Positions 38,329 to 49,400 of a DNA stretch of 64,000 bases are shown here, piece by piece. Position 1 is the stretch's first letter; every line of letters starts with the position of its first letter. The notes under the pieces are model-generated. The model was not told where the DNA came from and ran no database searches. It worked only from the letters and a program-made list of their open reading frames with translations. The translations under genes and the position numbers were made by a program. This stretch comes from Trichinella spiralis (Eukaryota; Nematoda; Enoplea; Trichinellida; Trichinellidae): the NCBI GenBank assembly GCA_000181795.3, contig CM012954.1, forward strand, positions 4,189,584 through 4,253,583, read 5' to 3'.

Positions 38329-38874
38329 TCACCAGCGTGAACCATTGATCGAGTAGATGAAATTGAAACAAGCCAACGGTTCCCCAGTATCACTGTTGTT
38401 GATTTCAACCAGCGTACGGTAATTGCCACGCAACGAATTCGGATTGAATGTCTCTGGACTGTCCAACAGATATGTTTCGGTGTGGTTGTGTCGGCCAATT
38501 TCAATCGGACAGCCGAACATCTCTTCGGTCAGCAGACAAGCATCTATGCGATAATAATCGCAAGAACCGAACTGCAGCATGCAGGGGACGCGAACCCAGA
38601 TGGTTTTGGTCACTTGCTTCTCCACACGCACATGAGCGTCTACTTGGCTTGGTATTTTGTCCATTATTTCGAGGTCGATGTGCATTTGCAGTACGTCGGG
38701 AAATACCAGAGGCATAGGACCCAGTCGGAACGAATACAAGCGTATAATACGATTCTCGTTGCCACAATCGTATGCGTGGGATGAAGTCGACAACGCCGGC
38801 TTGTTGTCAAAGCCCATGACCATCATCAACACCAAACTGCCGAACAGCATCAACGCAAGGCACTTGGACGACAT
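38329..38874 (-). CDS. GM2-activator-like (ML-superfamily) lipid-binding protein
   Basis: A single-exon gene of 181 residues with a strong signal peptide (MSSKCLALMLFGSLVLMMVMG). The pattern of the mature part follows ganglioside GM2 activator: an early Cys, a hydrophobic beta region, then IWVRVPCMLQFGSCDYYR with the PC...GSC pair, FGCPIEIG, a GNYR motif and a C-terminal LACFNF. Six mature Cys would make three disulfides, against four in human GM2A. There are sequons NHT, NNS and NGS. GM2A lifts glycolipids from lysosomal membranes for hexosaminidase; in invertebrates related proteins bind varied lipids, so the ligand is unknown. A strong acceptor (CTTCTTTTGCAG, ending 38887) lies 12 nt before the ATG, implying a leader exon or trans-splicing. 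Confidence 0.78.
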   Translation of the reverse strand: MSSKCLALMLFGSLVLMMVMGFDNKPALSTSSHAYDCGNENRIIRLYSFRLGPMPLVFPDVLQMHIDLEIMDKIPSQVDAHVRVEKQVTKTIWVRVPCMLQFGSCDYYRIDACLLTEEMFGCPIEIGRHNHTETYLLDSPETFNPNSLRGNYRTLVEINNSDTGEPLACFNFIYSINGSRW

Positions 38875-38939
38875 TTTTCAGCAACACTGCAAAAGAAGAG
38901 GAAACATTATTAATTCATTTGATCGCAAACAAACAAACA

Positions 38940-38979
<40 letters not shown>

Positions 38980-41404
38980 TTGTTGGAAATGGGAGATGAA
39001 GGAAGAGAGAAAGAAAAGAACTAATAATATCATCCGAGTCAGAGCAAAGTTGAGGGGCAAGAATTCTACAAGCTAGCTAGCTGGCTAGCTAGCGAAGTCA
39101 GTTTTCCATGGACCACAGTTCTTTGCGGAAAACGGCGTCCAAACTGAGCGTTCAGTGTTCTGCAACGGCTTGATATTGTAGAGATTTTGGCGATTGCAGC
39201 GCCGTTCAAAAACGCTGGTTGGTTACTGGCGACGATTCCTATGGCCGATTGGTGGTTCACTACGGCTAACCAGAATTGTTTTTGGACCGCTAACGCTAAA
39301 CTGAACTAAACTAACGCCACATCATGGCAAAATGTATCCCGAAATATGCAAACAACACTGATCCGAACTCTAGCATATATGTAGTATAGAAAATTTTGGA
39401 AGATGACAAATAACTTTCATCACAATTTGCAAAACCAAATCATCTCACAAATCTTCTACTAACACCTAACCACCTCTACACATACATATAAAACAAAATT
39501 TAATAACAATACCAATCTCAATTGATAATTTGTATTAATAATTGATCTTCACCCAGTGATAAATCAACACGAAAAGTTTTCGTATTTATAACAAACAACA
39601 CATTTTAACAAATTGATCTTACAATTTTATAAATTTAAATGTAAAAAAAATTCAGTTATCGTTTTATTGTAATAACTATTGAGTGTTGAATATTCGGAAT
39701 CTTATTTTGGTTGCTTGGTAAGAATTTGCAAAAAACAAAACCTACAACAACAAAAATGCAAATCCTGAAAAAGTATTTATTTTCGTTGACATTGTATTTT
39801 GTATGTGTGTGTGTGTGTGTGCTTTTACTTTTGTTTTACTGTTCACACTTCTTTTGTTGAAATTTTGAAATTATTTATTTTCCATAATTTGCTTTCTTCA
39901 AGTTGATGGACAACTTTGCAAGCATATTTTTTCAAATAATCTTTTCAAACCTTTGATGAAAATTTCTTTCATCATCATAAACAGGAGATACGCCCTATAA
40001 TTTCTCACGAACCAACCATCCGTACGAACGACACATGACTGCGCTTTCTTTTTTTGTTTAATCTCAGCCGAATTTATAAAAACGTCTAATTTTAACAACA
40101 CTTGCATTCATTTATTTTATCTTTTGTTCAGCTTTGACATGCTGCACATGTTATATATATATCATATCTCATATATGCTTTTTGTTCACATTTTCAGGGT
40201 GTGTCCAAGCAAGCATATCTTTTCAGCAAAAATGTCAATTAATTGATAGCTTTGCATTTTGCAAGCTCGTTTTTCATTTGACAAACAAAAATTTCCCAAA
40301 CCTTTTCTGACAAAATGTAACTCTGGCACATTTCCGTTCATTTCACTAACGCTAAGCATTGTTGTTATCAGCATTTTTAATCTTTTTCTTATTTCTGCGC
40401 TTGAATGTGTTTTTATTTTTCACATAACAGTAATTTTTTTTCGATCTGACTTTACATTTGAGCAAATGGTGAATTGCTTTTAAGTTTTAATTTCTTCGAC
40501 TATGCAGATGAACACTTGCTTTACTATTTTGTACTAGGTTGAATAAAAGAAACTTAGCCAATTACATTTTTAAAAATAAAATTTGCATAAATGTTGAGCT
40601 TATATTGATAAAACAGCACAACTGGTTCATTGTTAGAATTGAGCACGTTTGCGCGTAGTTGTGGACACGTTTTGGCTCGTCTTAAGCCGCCGAAGAAGTA
40701 TTTTCGGTGAAATTTTGAGCTATGCAAAAAAATAATAATGAAATTGATAAAATTTTGTTATTGTTTTTTTTTTGTAATAAAGGCGTTGTTGTTTTTAATT
40801 GCAGAGAATTGCTGTTTGTGTGAAAAAAAATAATAATTCGTGTTGGAAAGAATTAAAGAAGAAAATTAGAATAATGAATACGACGGACAGTTTAATCGGC
40901 TTCTGTTGAACGTGTATCAAGCCGGGCCGTTGTCTAGATGCCGAGCAGGCAAGCAAGCACAAGCAAACAAGAAAAGCAAAACAATCTCAACAATATCGCC
41001 TACAGCGTATTGCACAAATTTTCAGGGTAAGTTTTTATTTCAACTGTTAGCTGATCACTGTTGCACAGGGGTATTTTTTTTCCCTTTCTTTCTTTCTGTA
41101 GTCAGCAGTGCAACATTCAAATTTCTCTTGTCACTTTCGCATCAGCATCAGATAATGCATGAGATAGAAATTTCCATTTTCCACCATCACCCGATTGAAT
41201 TTGTTATTTCAAGTGATACGTATGTTCACCATTCTTGTTTAGTCTGCTTTTCAATTCAAAATCAACGTAAAGCTCAATTTCATCGTCACTTTAAATTAAC
41301 TTTTATTAATTCTTCTTCAAATCATTTTGGTACGGTTCTTAGCAAAATAATCATCACAATGCAATTAACAATTTTCGGCCATGTATAAAAAATTTTTTTT
41401 GAAA
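38875..41404. other. Intergenic region with a TA microsatellite
   Basis: About 2.5 kb. A TA run of about 32 bp lies at 38943-38974 and a GT run near 39800-39820. A tract of GCTA/GCTG units lies near 39071-39092. No exon encoding a PDZ or RGS domain, which would be expected if the neighbouring RGS3-like gene continued here, could be found. Confidence 0.5.
38943..38974. repeat. (TA)n microsatellite
   Basis: A perfect TA run just upstream of the GM2-activator-like gene. Confidence 0.9.
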
Positions 41405-42471
41405 ATTCACAAAAAAATCGGACCTACACGATGACAGCCATGGTTGTTGTTGTTGTTGTTGTTGTGTTGGGGCTTTTTCGAGCAATCAATTGATCCATAA
41501 TAGGTCAACATGTTCACCTTATCTACAGCTAGATGCTTTTGGCGTCCATAATGCGGTGATAACAAATAATACCAGCCTTCAATTTGCTGAAATGAAAAAG
41601 AAATTTGAACAAAAATTTTTTTGCACAAGCAGGTTGATATACCTTTGTTTGCAGTATACTTCTCACGCTGAATGCCATGCATCCTAATAAGCCTCCTTTT
41701 CTGTAAAATGCAATTTATATAGTTGCATGAAAAAATATTTTATAAAAACAACAGAAAAAATAATAATACTGTGTATTGCAATCTCGATTCCAGACAGAGA
41801 TGAGTAACCGTTTTCGACTGTCTTCGGGCAAAAGTTCACTAAAAAGTATATGGATGCATTTTGCTATTTTTAATATTCATCTCATAATAACTTACAATGT
41901 GACATTTTGATTGAAAACCGGGCTATTGCTTCCTGGCACAATTTCAGATTTATACTGTGTACGTTTCTCTTCGTCTGGCATCAGTGATAGCTGAAATGAG
42001 AAGATTTTCTATTATCAATTTAACAACAACAACAAGTATTTCACGATCACAAGCTTACCCTGATATAAGCATTGCAACTTGTCGAACCGGGAGGAGGCTG
42101 CAAATTTCTTGCTTCATCGGCTAAACAGAATTATATATATTTTTTAATTTTCTTTATTTTGGTTTTCAAATTTCAACTCACCACATATAGTAAGTAAGCT
42201 TCTGTTCAAAATAACCGAAACGTAAAGTTCGCCTAAAAAGGTGTACATTTTAATTTAATAAAAAATGAAAGCAGTTTTTTCTTTTTAAAATATAATTTTC
42301 ATAATTTTTCATGAAATTGGGTGATTAAACTTTTGAACAAACAAAAAATTCATATCCGGTGAAATAAGTATGAATCTCGAATGAAAAATATTTATCCAAA
42401 ATTAGAAATTTAAAAATTTTCTGTTTTCAATAATTAAGGCTTCATGTTCGCAGATGGTCAAGCAGTTGTGC

Positions 42472-42528
<57 letters not shown>

Positions 42529-44388
42529 TGTGTAACAATTATCGTACAAAGGTGAAACTGGGGTGAAGAAAGTTGTCTGTCTACTGGTCACCTGTTGACC
42601 ACCTGTCGAGAAAGCACGTGGCTAAAGACCGAATAATTGCACTTCGACAGCTGCATCATTTATTTGTATTTGTCGTTCCTTTGCCTTCGGTTCGGTTCAC
42701 TTTTCATCTGACCGGTGCAGACGTAATTTTTTTGTAAGCTCCAAGCTCCAACCGACTGCGCTAATTGAACGTTTAGCCGGGAACAAGTTGCTTATTTAAT
42801 TTTTATTTTATATAATACATTGCATAGCTGCAGATGTTTTTTTTCTTCATCATTTTCAGACATCTTCATTCGTTAATAATTAATAATTCGTTAATAAGGC
42901 AAAATGCACGGGGGAAAATGAAAAAAATTTTCTCTTGTGATGGAAAACAATTTCGATCAAATATTATTGATTTTCTTTGTCGACCTTGAATATGTCATAA
43001 TGACCGTATAAATTAGATATTGTCAAGTACAATTTTGCGGGAAATTAAATTTTCAATTTTGAAATAAAAGAAGAAAGAAGAACAAGTCAATTTTTTTTGT
43101 ACATGTAAATTTGCTTACCGTCACCATTATTATTATTATTATTATTATTGATCGAACGTGGTGGATAAAATTGAATCTCGGTCAAATGATATATATATAT
43201 ATATATTTGGCTTTTTTCGTTTCATCCGTCCTTGGCTAATATGACAAACAGTTGGCGTCACTTTCAACTTAGAGCAATGGCCGGAAAAGCGTTTAAGGAA
43301 ACAGTGTTTTGACATGGCCGGCTGAATTGAATTATAATCAGGTTTCTTCAGTTTTTCATTTTTCATCATTGATGTGCACGCTTGATTGGATCCATTTTCA
43401 AATGTTGAAGTATCAAATGAAGCGGAGCAGGTGCTTCGATGCAAAGTTGAAGAATCTGAGGAAACTGTATCCAAAAATGGCGTGCCTGTCTGCCTGTTTG
43501 CTTGAATGATCCGATCAACATGTGGTGCATGTGTGTGTACTTTGGATTTGTCATTTTGTGCCGTCTTATTTTGTGGAACAACTGTTCATTCAGGAGGAAA
43601 AGAAGGTAAAAATGATAGATAGCGTCCATTTGGTTCTCTTTTCAATATTGACAACAAGCAACAACAATCAAACAAGCAAGCAAGCAAGCAAGAATAATAA
43701 GAGGGCAAAAATTAAAGTATAATAAATAAAATTGCATACCTTTAATGCCGAAAGCTTTCAAACCGGAGACAATTCTTTTCATTTGCGCTTTTTGTTCACA
43801 CGTTGATGATTGTAGTGATGGTGAATTTGTACCACTAGAACGAGATCCAGTGATCGCACTGTCGGTTGTTGTGCTTGTAGTGGTAGTAGTAGTAGTACTG
43901 GTAGCTGTTGATGTTGTGGTCGGTTCCTCTTCAGCAATTGGACCAACACGACGTACTGTAGCAAAGCCGAACTTTGGGTCAGTGCGTGGTCTGGCTGCGA
44001 CATAGGGGTTAGTTTTGGGAAATTTGTTCGGACTTGGATAATAAGACAACGTTGCGTCACTGCTCGAAGAATAAGTCGAACTGGACGACAACGGTGGTCC
44101 AAAATCGTCGCGGAAACTGCCCAACGGACGCCTGGACGAATGTGGAAGTGTTTGATAAGTGCGGGCTATGGTCGGCTGACATTGGGCAGAAGTGCGATCC
44201 AGTGGACGTCGTCTGGACTGGCCAGCGCCCATCTTGTTAGCACAGTTCAACTGAGATTCAGTTGAAGACCTCAACGGAACTGGTCTGACGGCGGCGGCTG
44301 ACCACGCGGACGAAGAGCAGGCGGTATTTGAGGACAGCGACGAAGACGACGACGACGGTAATTCCACTATTGAAACGGTACGTCTCAT
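41405..44388 (-). CDS. RGS3-like C2-domain protein without visible RGS domain
   Basis: Exons in phase: ~44463-43740, 42232-42182, 42120-42059, 41990-41896, 41838-41770, 41700-41643 and 41586-41405. Exon 1 encodes a Ser/Thr-rich disordered region. The rest is a C2 domain closely following that of long RGS3: GELYVSVILNRSLLTIC, RLSLMPDEEKRTQYKSEIVP, RKRLLISVWNR, GGLLGCMAFSVRSILQTK and IEGWYYLLSPHYGRQKHLAV. The key aspartates for calcium binding are not obvious. In RGS3 and worm C2-RGS proteins this domain precedes PDZ and/or RGS domains that switch off G-protein signals; here the frame ends in a polyAsn tail. The start is uncertain: ATG at 44388 (MRRTVS) is the first in frame after an acceptor at 44464, and ATG at 44232 (MGAGQSRRR) would give a myristoylatable, basic N-terminus. 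A donor-like AAG|GTGAAC near the end could lead to an unseen exon. Confidence 0.75.
42472..42527. repeat. (AAT)n microsatellite
   Basis: About 18 perfect AAT units inside the long first intron of the RGS3-like gene. Such length suggests strong polymorphism. Confidence 0.95.
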
Positions 44389-44463
44389 AATAATAGATAT
44401 GCATAAATTGTCATACCAGTACCCATCGACCACAAACGGCGGAGCAATTTTTGGAAAAGTGAA

Positions 44464-46447
44464 CTGTAGCAAAATGAAATTGAAATTGATATAAACAATA
44501 AGTAAAATCGCCTGGTTGTATGCGAAGCAAGGCAAGTTAAATTATTAAATTGATTGAAACGAACAGAAATGAAAATTTCTCCTTATCCACACCACAGTCA
44601 CTGGCGCACTGCGTCGGCGCACATCTGTCGTCGTGCTGTTCAAGCCAACTGTTCTTTATTGTCTCAATGGCCAAAGTGCCCCGAATGACAGAAAGGCGAC
44701 GAATCAAGATTTGCTGATTTGTCAGTGTTGTTGTTTTATTGGCTGGCTGGCTGGCTGTTGGACTGTACTGTGGAGAATATACAGCAGTGTAAAGTTGGTC
44801 ACGAGAGATATTTTCTAATAAGCGAAAAAATGGGCAAAGGTGAAATAGATAAATAAATAAATATAATAAAGCTAACTAACTAGCTGAAAAAACCGATGAA
44901 CTCTTTTCACTGGTCGGTCGTTCAACTGACCCTGGTGCCAATTTTTCGATTCGAATGACCGCCAAACACCTGCCTGCCAATCAGCTAACGCCTGACCCAG
45001 TTGGATCGGCTTTAATCTTCTCAAATCAAGTAATAAGAATAAAAAGCGGCTCGTTTTCAACTGATGAAATTGAGCTGACCGACCACTTCCGTTCGCAAAC
45101 AATACTTTTCCCATCATAATTGCAGAAAAACAATTTTCCCCTTCTTTTTTGTTTTCATTATTTTTCTTGATAATTTTTGTCTTTTAAAAATTTATTTTCA
45201 ATTCGTCTGTCCATTTGGAACAAGTGAACAAAAGAGCAACGCAAATCAGCAGGGGATTGATTCGGTTCGCAATTTCAGTTACAACTGTGTACAGTTTATT
45301 GCCAAAATCGATCTTGAACTCCATTTTCGTCCTTGACGTTAATGTTCAAAATTTGGATATTTTTCAAAATTGACTTTTAATTATAAAAAAAAAAAGAAAA
45401 TTTTTATAACCTGAACAAATTTTCATTCTCATGGCAATTTTCGTGCTTGTCGCACGCACATTTCTCGACATTTGTTCTAGAAAATGCAATTGACTACAAT
45501 CACCAAAAAAAACACTTATCCGCTTCATTTCCTGCTTACAGTAACTGTAATTGTTTTTTCTTTTGTTTGCATTGTTGGTTAATGTTTTTTTTGAAAAAGG
45601 ACAATGAGAAAGATAATATCAATTTTTTTTAAAGTAGCCGGAAATTGTTCATTACGCTACGCTACACTTCGGGCTTTTAGTTGTAATTTGTGCATTATTG
45701 CACTGTTTTTTAGAAAAAATTACGTAAAACATTCACTTCATTGATCCCGTAATGCGTAACCTTTGTCCTATTGATTTTTGTTTACGGCAGTAGTTTTTCG
45801 AGATATTCAAAAAATTATCTTGTGTTGTGTGTAAAAAATTTTATTCCAAATTATTATTTTTTGATTAATTTCATACATGCGTAACAAAAGTGAAAATTTT
45901 TCATCGTTTAAAATTTTTTCACGATGCATACTATCCGTTTGGTTGTTTATAATTTACAGTATGAACATTGTGAATTTCTAGTTCGACTATTGCAAATGAT
46001 ACTTCCCTTTTATAAAATGTTAAATATTAAATTAAGAATTATTTTTAATTTTTTGTGCCATTAGCAAAACTGTATATTTGTTTATGATGTCAGAGAAAAA
46101 ATTGATAGAATCATTTTTTAATTAAAAGATTATAAAAACTGAATAGTTATGAAAATTATTTTGAGAAATATTAAAATTATACGTTTTAGTAGCTATTGTT
46201 TGTTAAATTTGAAATTTAATTAAAAAAAGTTTCTATTATTTATGACGGTAATATCAACTGTTGACGTACCAGTCGCATCAATTTACATTACTTTTTACTG
46301 TTTGCCCTTGCATTCTTTTTGTACTGTATTTTTGGAGATCATCTTTGATGCACGTCTGTTGGTTTTTGTAAATGCTTTTTCCATTCTGGTTAATCGTCAC
46401 GTTTGAAATTTTCTAAATTCCATCCCTGCTGATTTTCAGCGTTTTCA
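44464..46447. other. Divergent intergenic region, RGS3-like and Tpr-like genes
   Basis: About 2 kb containing both 5' regions. An acceptor-like TTTGCTACAG at 44464-44473 (minus) precedes the first supported exon of the RGS3-like gene, so an upstream exon or leader is expected somewhere here. No such exon could be chosen with confidence. On the plus strand, GATTTTCAG ends at 46439, 8 nt before the Tpr-like start codon. Confidence 0.5.
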
Positions 46448-49400
46448 ATGGAAGGAGAGGTAAGCGCTTACTTCAGTGAAGAGTTGGTCGCCGTTTTGCC
46501 AGAGCAGTTGAAAGCGAACTTGCGTTCTGTTGTGTCGAAAATCAAAGCCGACGCAATCACCGATGCCAAAAAACAATACGGTTTGAAATTTTCTAATTCT
46601 CAATTATTGGTATTATTTTTCATTGCTATTTCAACAGAATGGACATTTGTTGGAGGCAATTGCAAAGAAGTTCAAAAGTTGAAAACTTTGTTGGATGAAA
46701 GTTTGGCCAATGTCGCTCGATTAGAATCCGAAAAGAACGGATGTAGTTTTATATTTAATTTTATTATAAATTATTTGTATGAATATGAATTTGAATGTTT
46801 TCAATTCAGTTATCAAGCAGTGGCAAAAATTTGACTCCTGCCAAAAATTGGAAGAGAAGTTAGCAGCTGTAACTGAGCGATTTGTACGTATTTTTTGGAA
46901 TTTTGAATTCTGTTTTTTTCGTTCCTTCTTTTTTGGATCAAACTTTTATTTCATTGCGTGGAAATTGAAATTTTCAGGAACAAGAAAGGGTGCAGGCTAA
47001 CAATTTGGAGAAAGCCAATGCAGAGCTCATCGAGTTGATAGATGATAAAGAAATGAAAATTGAAGAATTGGAAAGTAGCTTTGGTTTTTTTGTTCTAAAT
47101 TTTGTTTTATACGATTTGTGTTCAAATGTTGAAATAATTAATAGATGAAGTTGCTGCGTTGGCCAAAAGTTGCGACGAACAATTTGGAATTAATGTTGGT
47201 TTGAGAAAAATGAATGATGATTCGAGTCTGAAAATACAGATATTAGAGGTTTTTTTTAATTTAATGCTTATGTGAAATCTTCACGTGTATTGATATTGGT
47301 AAATTGAATTCAAAATTGACAGAACAAAGAGAAATTGATGGAAGATCAGATTGCTGAAATGATGGTGCGGAATGAAAAGCCAATTGTGGAACTTCGCAAA
47401 ACATTTCACGATCATCTTACAGCTTCTGTATTGTTTGCTTTTTTGTTTTTATTTTTCTTTTTTGTCGCTGATCTACTACTTAACATTTTCTAGGCGAAAA
47501 AGGAATACGAACTGAGGGAAATGTTAGCATCGACGGAAAATATGGTCGCACATTTGAAAGCGGTATGCATGCGATACGAAGAAGAGCGAAAGATTCTCCA
47601 AGAAGGAAAAGACGATATTGCTATTCAGTTGAGCCGAGTATGTTTGGATATTTTATTTAAATTTTGTACGATGTTTTCACTCACTGGTGGTAAATTGTTT
47701 AGGAGCGTGCACAAGCGGAGTCTTTAAAAAATGCAATGACTGAGCTTGAAGAAAAATTTCAACAAACAAATGTAAGTGTGCACAGTCGCATCAGTTTATT
47801 TCCTTTTGATCACAATCAATCAATCGGTGTGTTCAGTTCGATTTGTATTCACTTTTTTTGTATTTTATTCTTCGTTTACGTGTACATTTGTTGGTGTATA
47901 TTTATTTCTATAGGAATCTTTGGCAAAATACGAAACAGTTGCAGGATCACTGTCCGATGAAGTGGAACACTTAACATTCCAGTATAGCCAAAGTACTACA
48001 CGCTGCTTTGTTCGTTCTGATTGCTTTTATTGTTTATTTTCTATTTAAGAAGTAGAAGAAAAAAATTCACAAATCAAAACGCTGCAGCAGGAGCATGAGA
48101 AACAAGATCAGCTCAACGGTAAGCAGTTAGCGTTGTTTGGCTGAATGTGTGTGTGTGTGAATGTGAAATTCAAAATTTTGAGGAAAATAAATATTTTTTG
48201 CACAATAAATAAATTGAAATATTTTAAGTAAATTTTTTGTAAACATGTTTTATTATTAAATGAAAAATTATGCAAAAGTCTGTTCGATGAACTTGCTTCT
48301 TTACGGTTACTGTATTTTGTAGAGAATGAAATTCAGGCACTGAAGGCGGAACTGAACGGCATGAGTATAAAGATGATCGATTTGAATTTTTTTTTCTGTG
48401 ATATTTTTACAATTTGTTTCGCCGATTAACAGGGCAAAAAGCTAAGATGCGTGACAGTCGAAGTGGTCAAATGTGTGGCGTTGGTTTGGCGCAGCAAAAG
48501 TCATATTTATTAGACGGGCTCGGCAATGGGGTGGAGAGTTATGAAAATGAAAAATTGAATGATTTGCTGTACACTTTGGCCCAGGAACAGAAGACAATGG
48601 TTTCGACGTGGAAGCAGTGGAAAGATGAAGCGAAAAAATTGCGCTCAGATATGGAGACGATTTCGAAAGAGAAAAATTGTTTAATTAAAGAGAATCGGCA
48701 GTTGGTCGAAAACAATCTGCTTTATATTCAAAAGCTGAATGATATGGTAAGAAAGCTTGACGAAAACGGTCTTCTCACGGAACAGCTCAACGATGAGGTT
48801 GGTTATTTTAAGATATGTATATATGCATTTTTTTTGTTTTTGATTTCATTTTCTTAGGTGAAATTGTTGCTTGAGAAAGCAAGACGAGAGGTAGATATGA
48901 TGCGCGAAAATCAGCATCGGCTGAGAAGATTACACAGTGAAGATGAATTTTCAGAGTATGATGATGTTGTTAAAATTGTTCAAAAAACAAAAATACACTT
49001 CTGGGTTATTATTGCTTTAGCTCAGAGGAACGTTTGAGTGGAATTGGTGAATTATTCGAGAGGGAAATGGAAGATAGAATTGACGAAGTCAAAATTGCCA
49101 ACAGTGCTCCTCTTCCTCCTCCTTCTTCTTCTTCTTCTTCTTCACAATTGCTACAAGTTGCTAACAGTGCTGCATTCACGAATGTCCCAGACAACTCGAC
49201 CAATGTGCGTAGTGGGATTGTCGTTGACGAAGATTCTTCACCTGGTAAAATTAGAATACAGAAAAAAACAACAGTTCAGATTTTTTTTGACAATTTTTTG
49301 CAGTAGTGATGCTGACGAACGAGACCAAGGGTAAATCAGAAAGTGGTAAAGAATCGCTTGGATTGTTGTTGAATCGACTGCGTGAAGAAAATTTTGCGTT

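Noticed and set aside
40906-41388. 160-codon plus-strand frame
   Set aside because: It has no domain or convincing codon bias. It lies in AT-rich DNA downstream of the RGS3-like gene, whose evidence is much stronger on the other strand.
42472-42527. Possible CRISPR-like or satellite array
   Set aside because: It is a simple AAT microsatellite with no spacers. No CRISPR array is expected or seen in this eukaryotic window.
44872-45117. Possible first exon (MMGKVLFANGSG...) of the RGS3-like gene on the minus strand
   Set aside because: No phase-compatible donor could be joined to the acceptor at 44464, and the peptide has no recognisable features.
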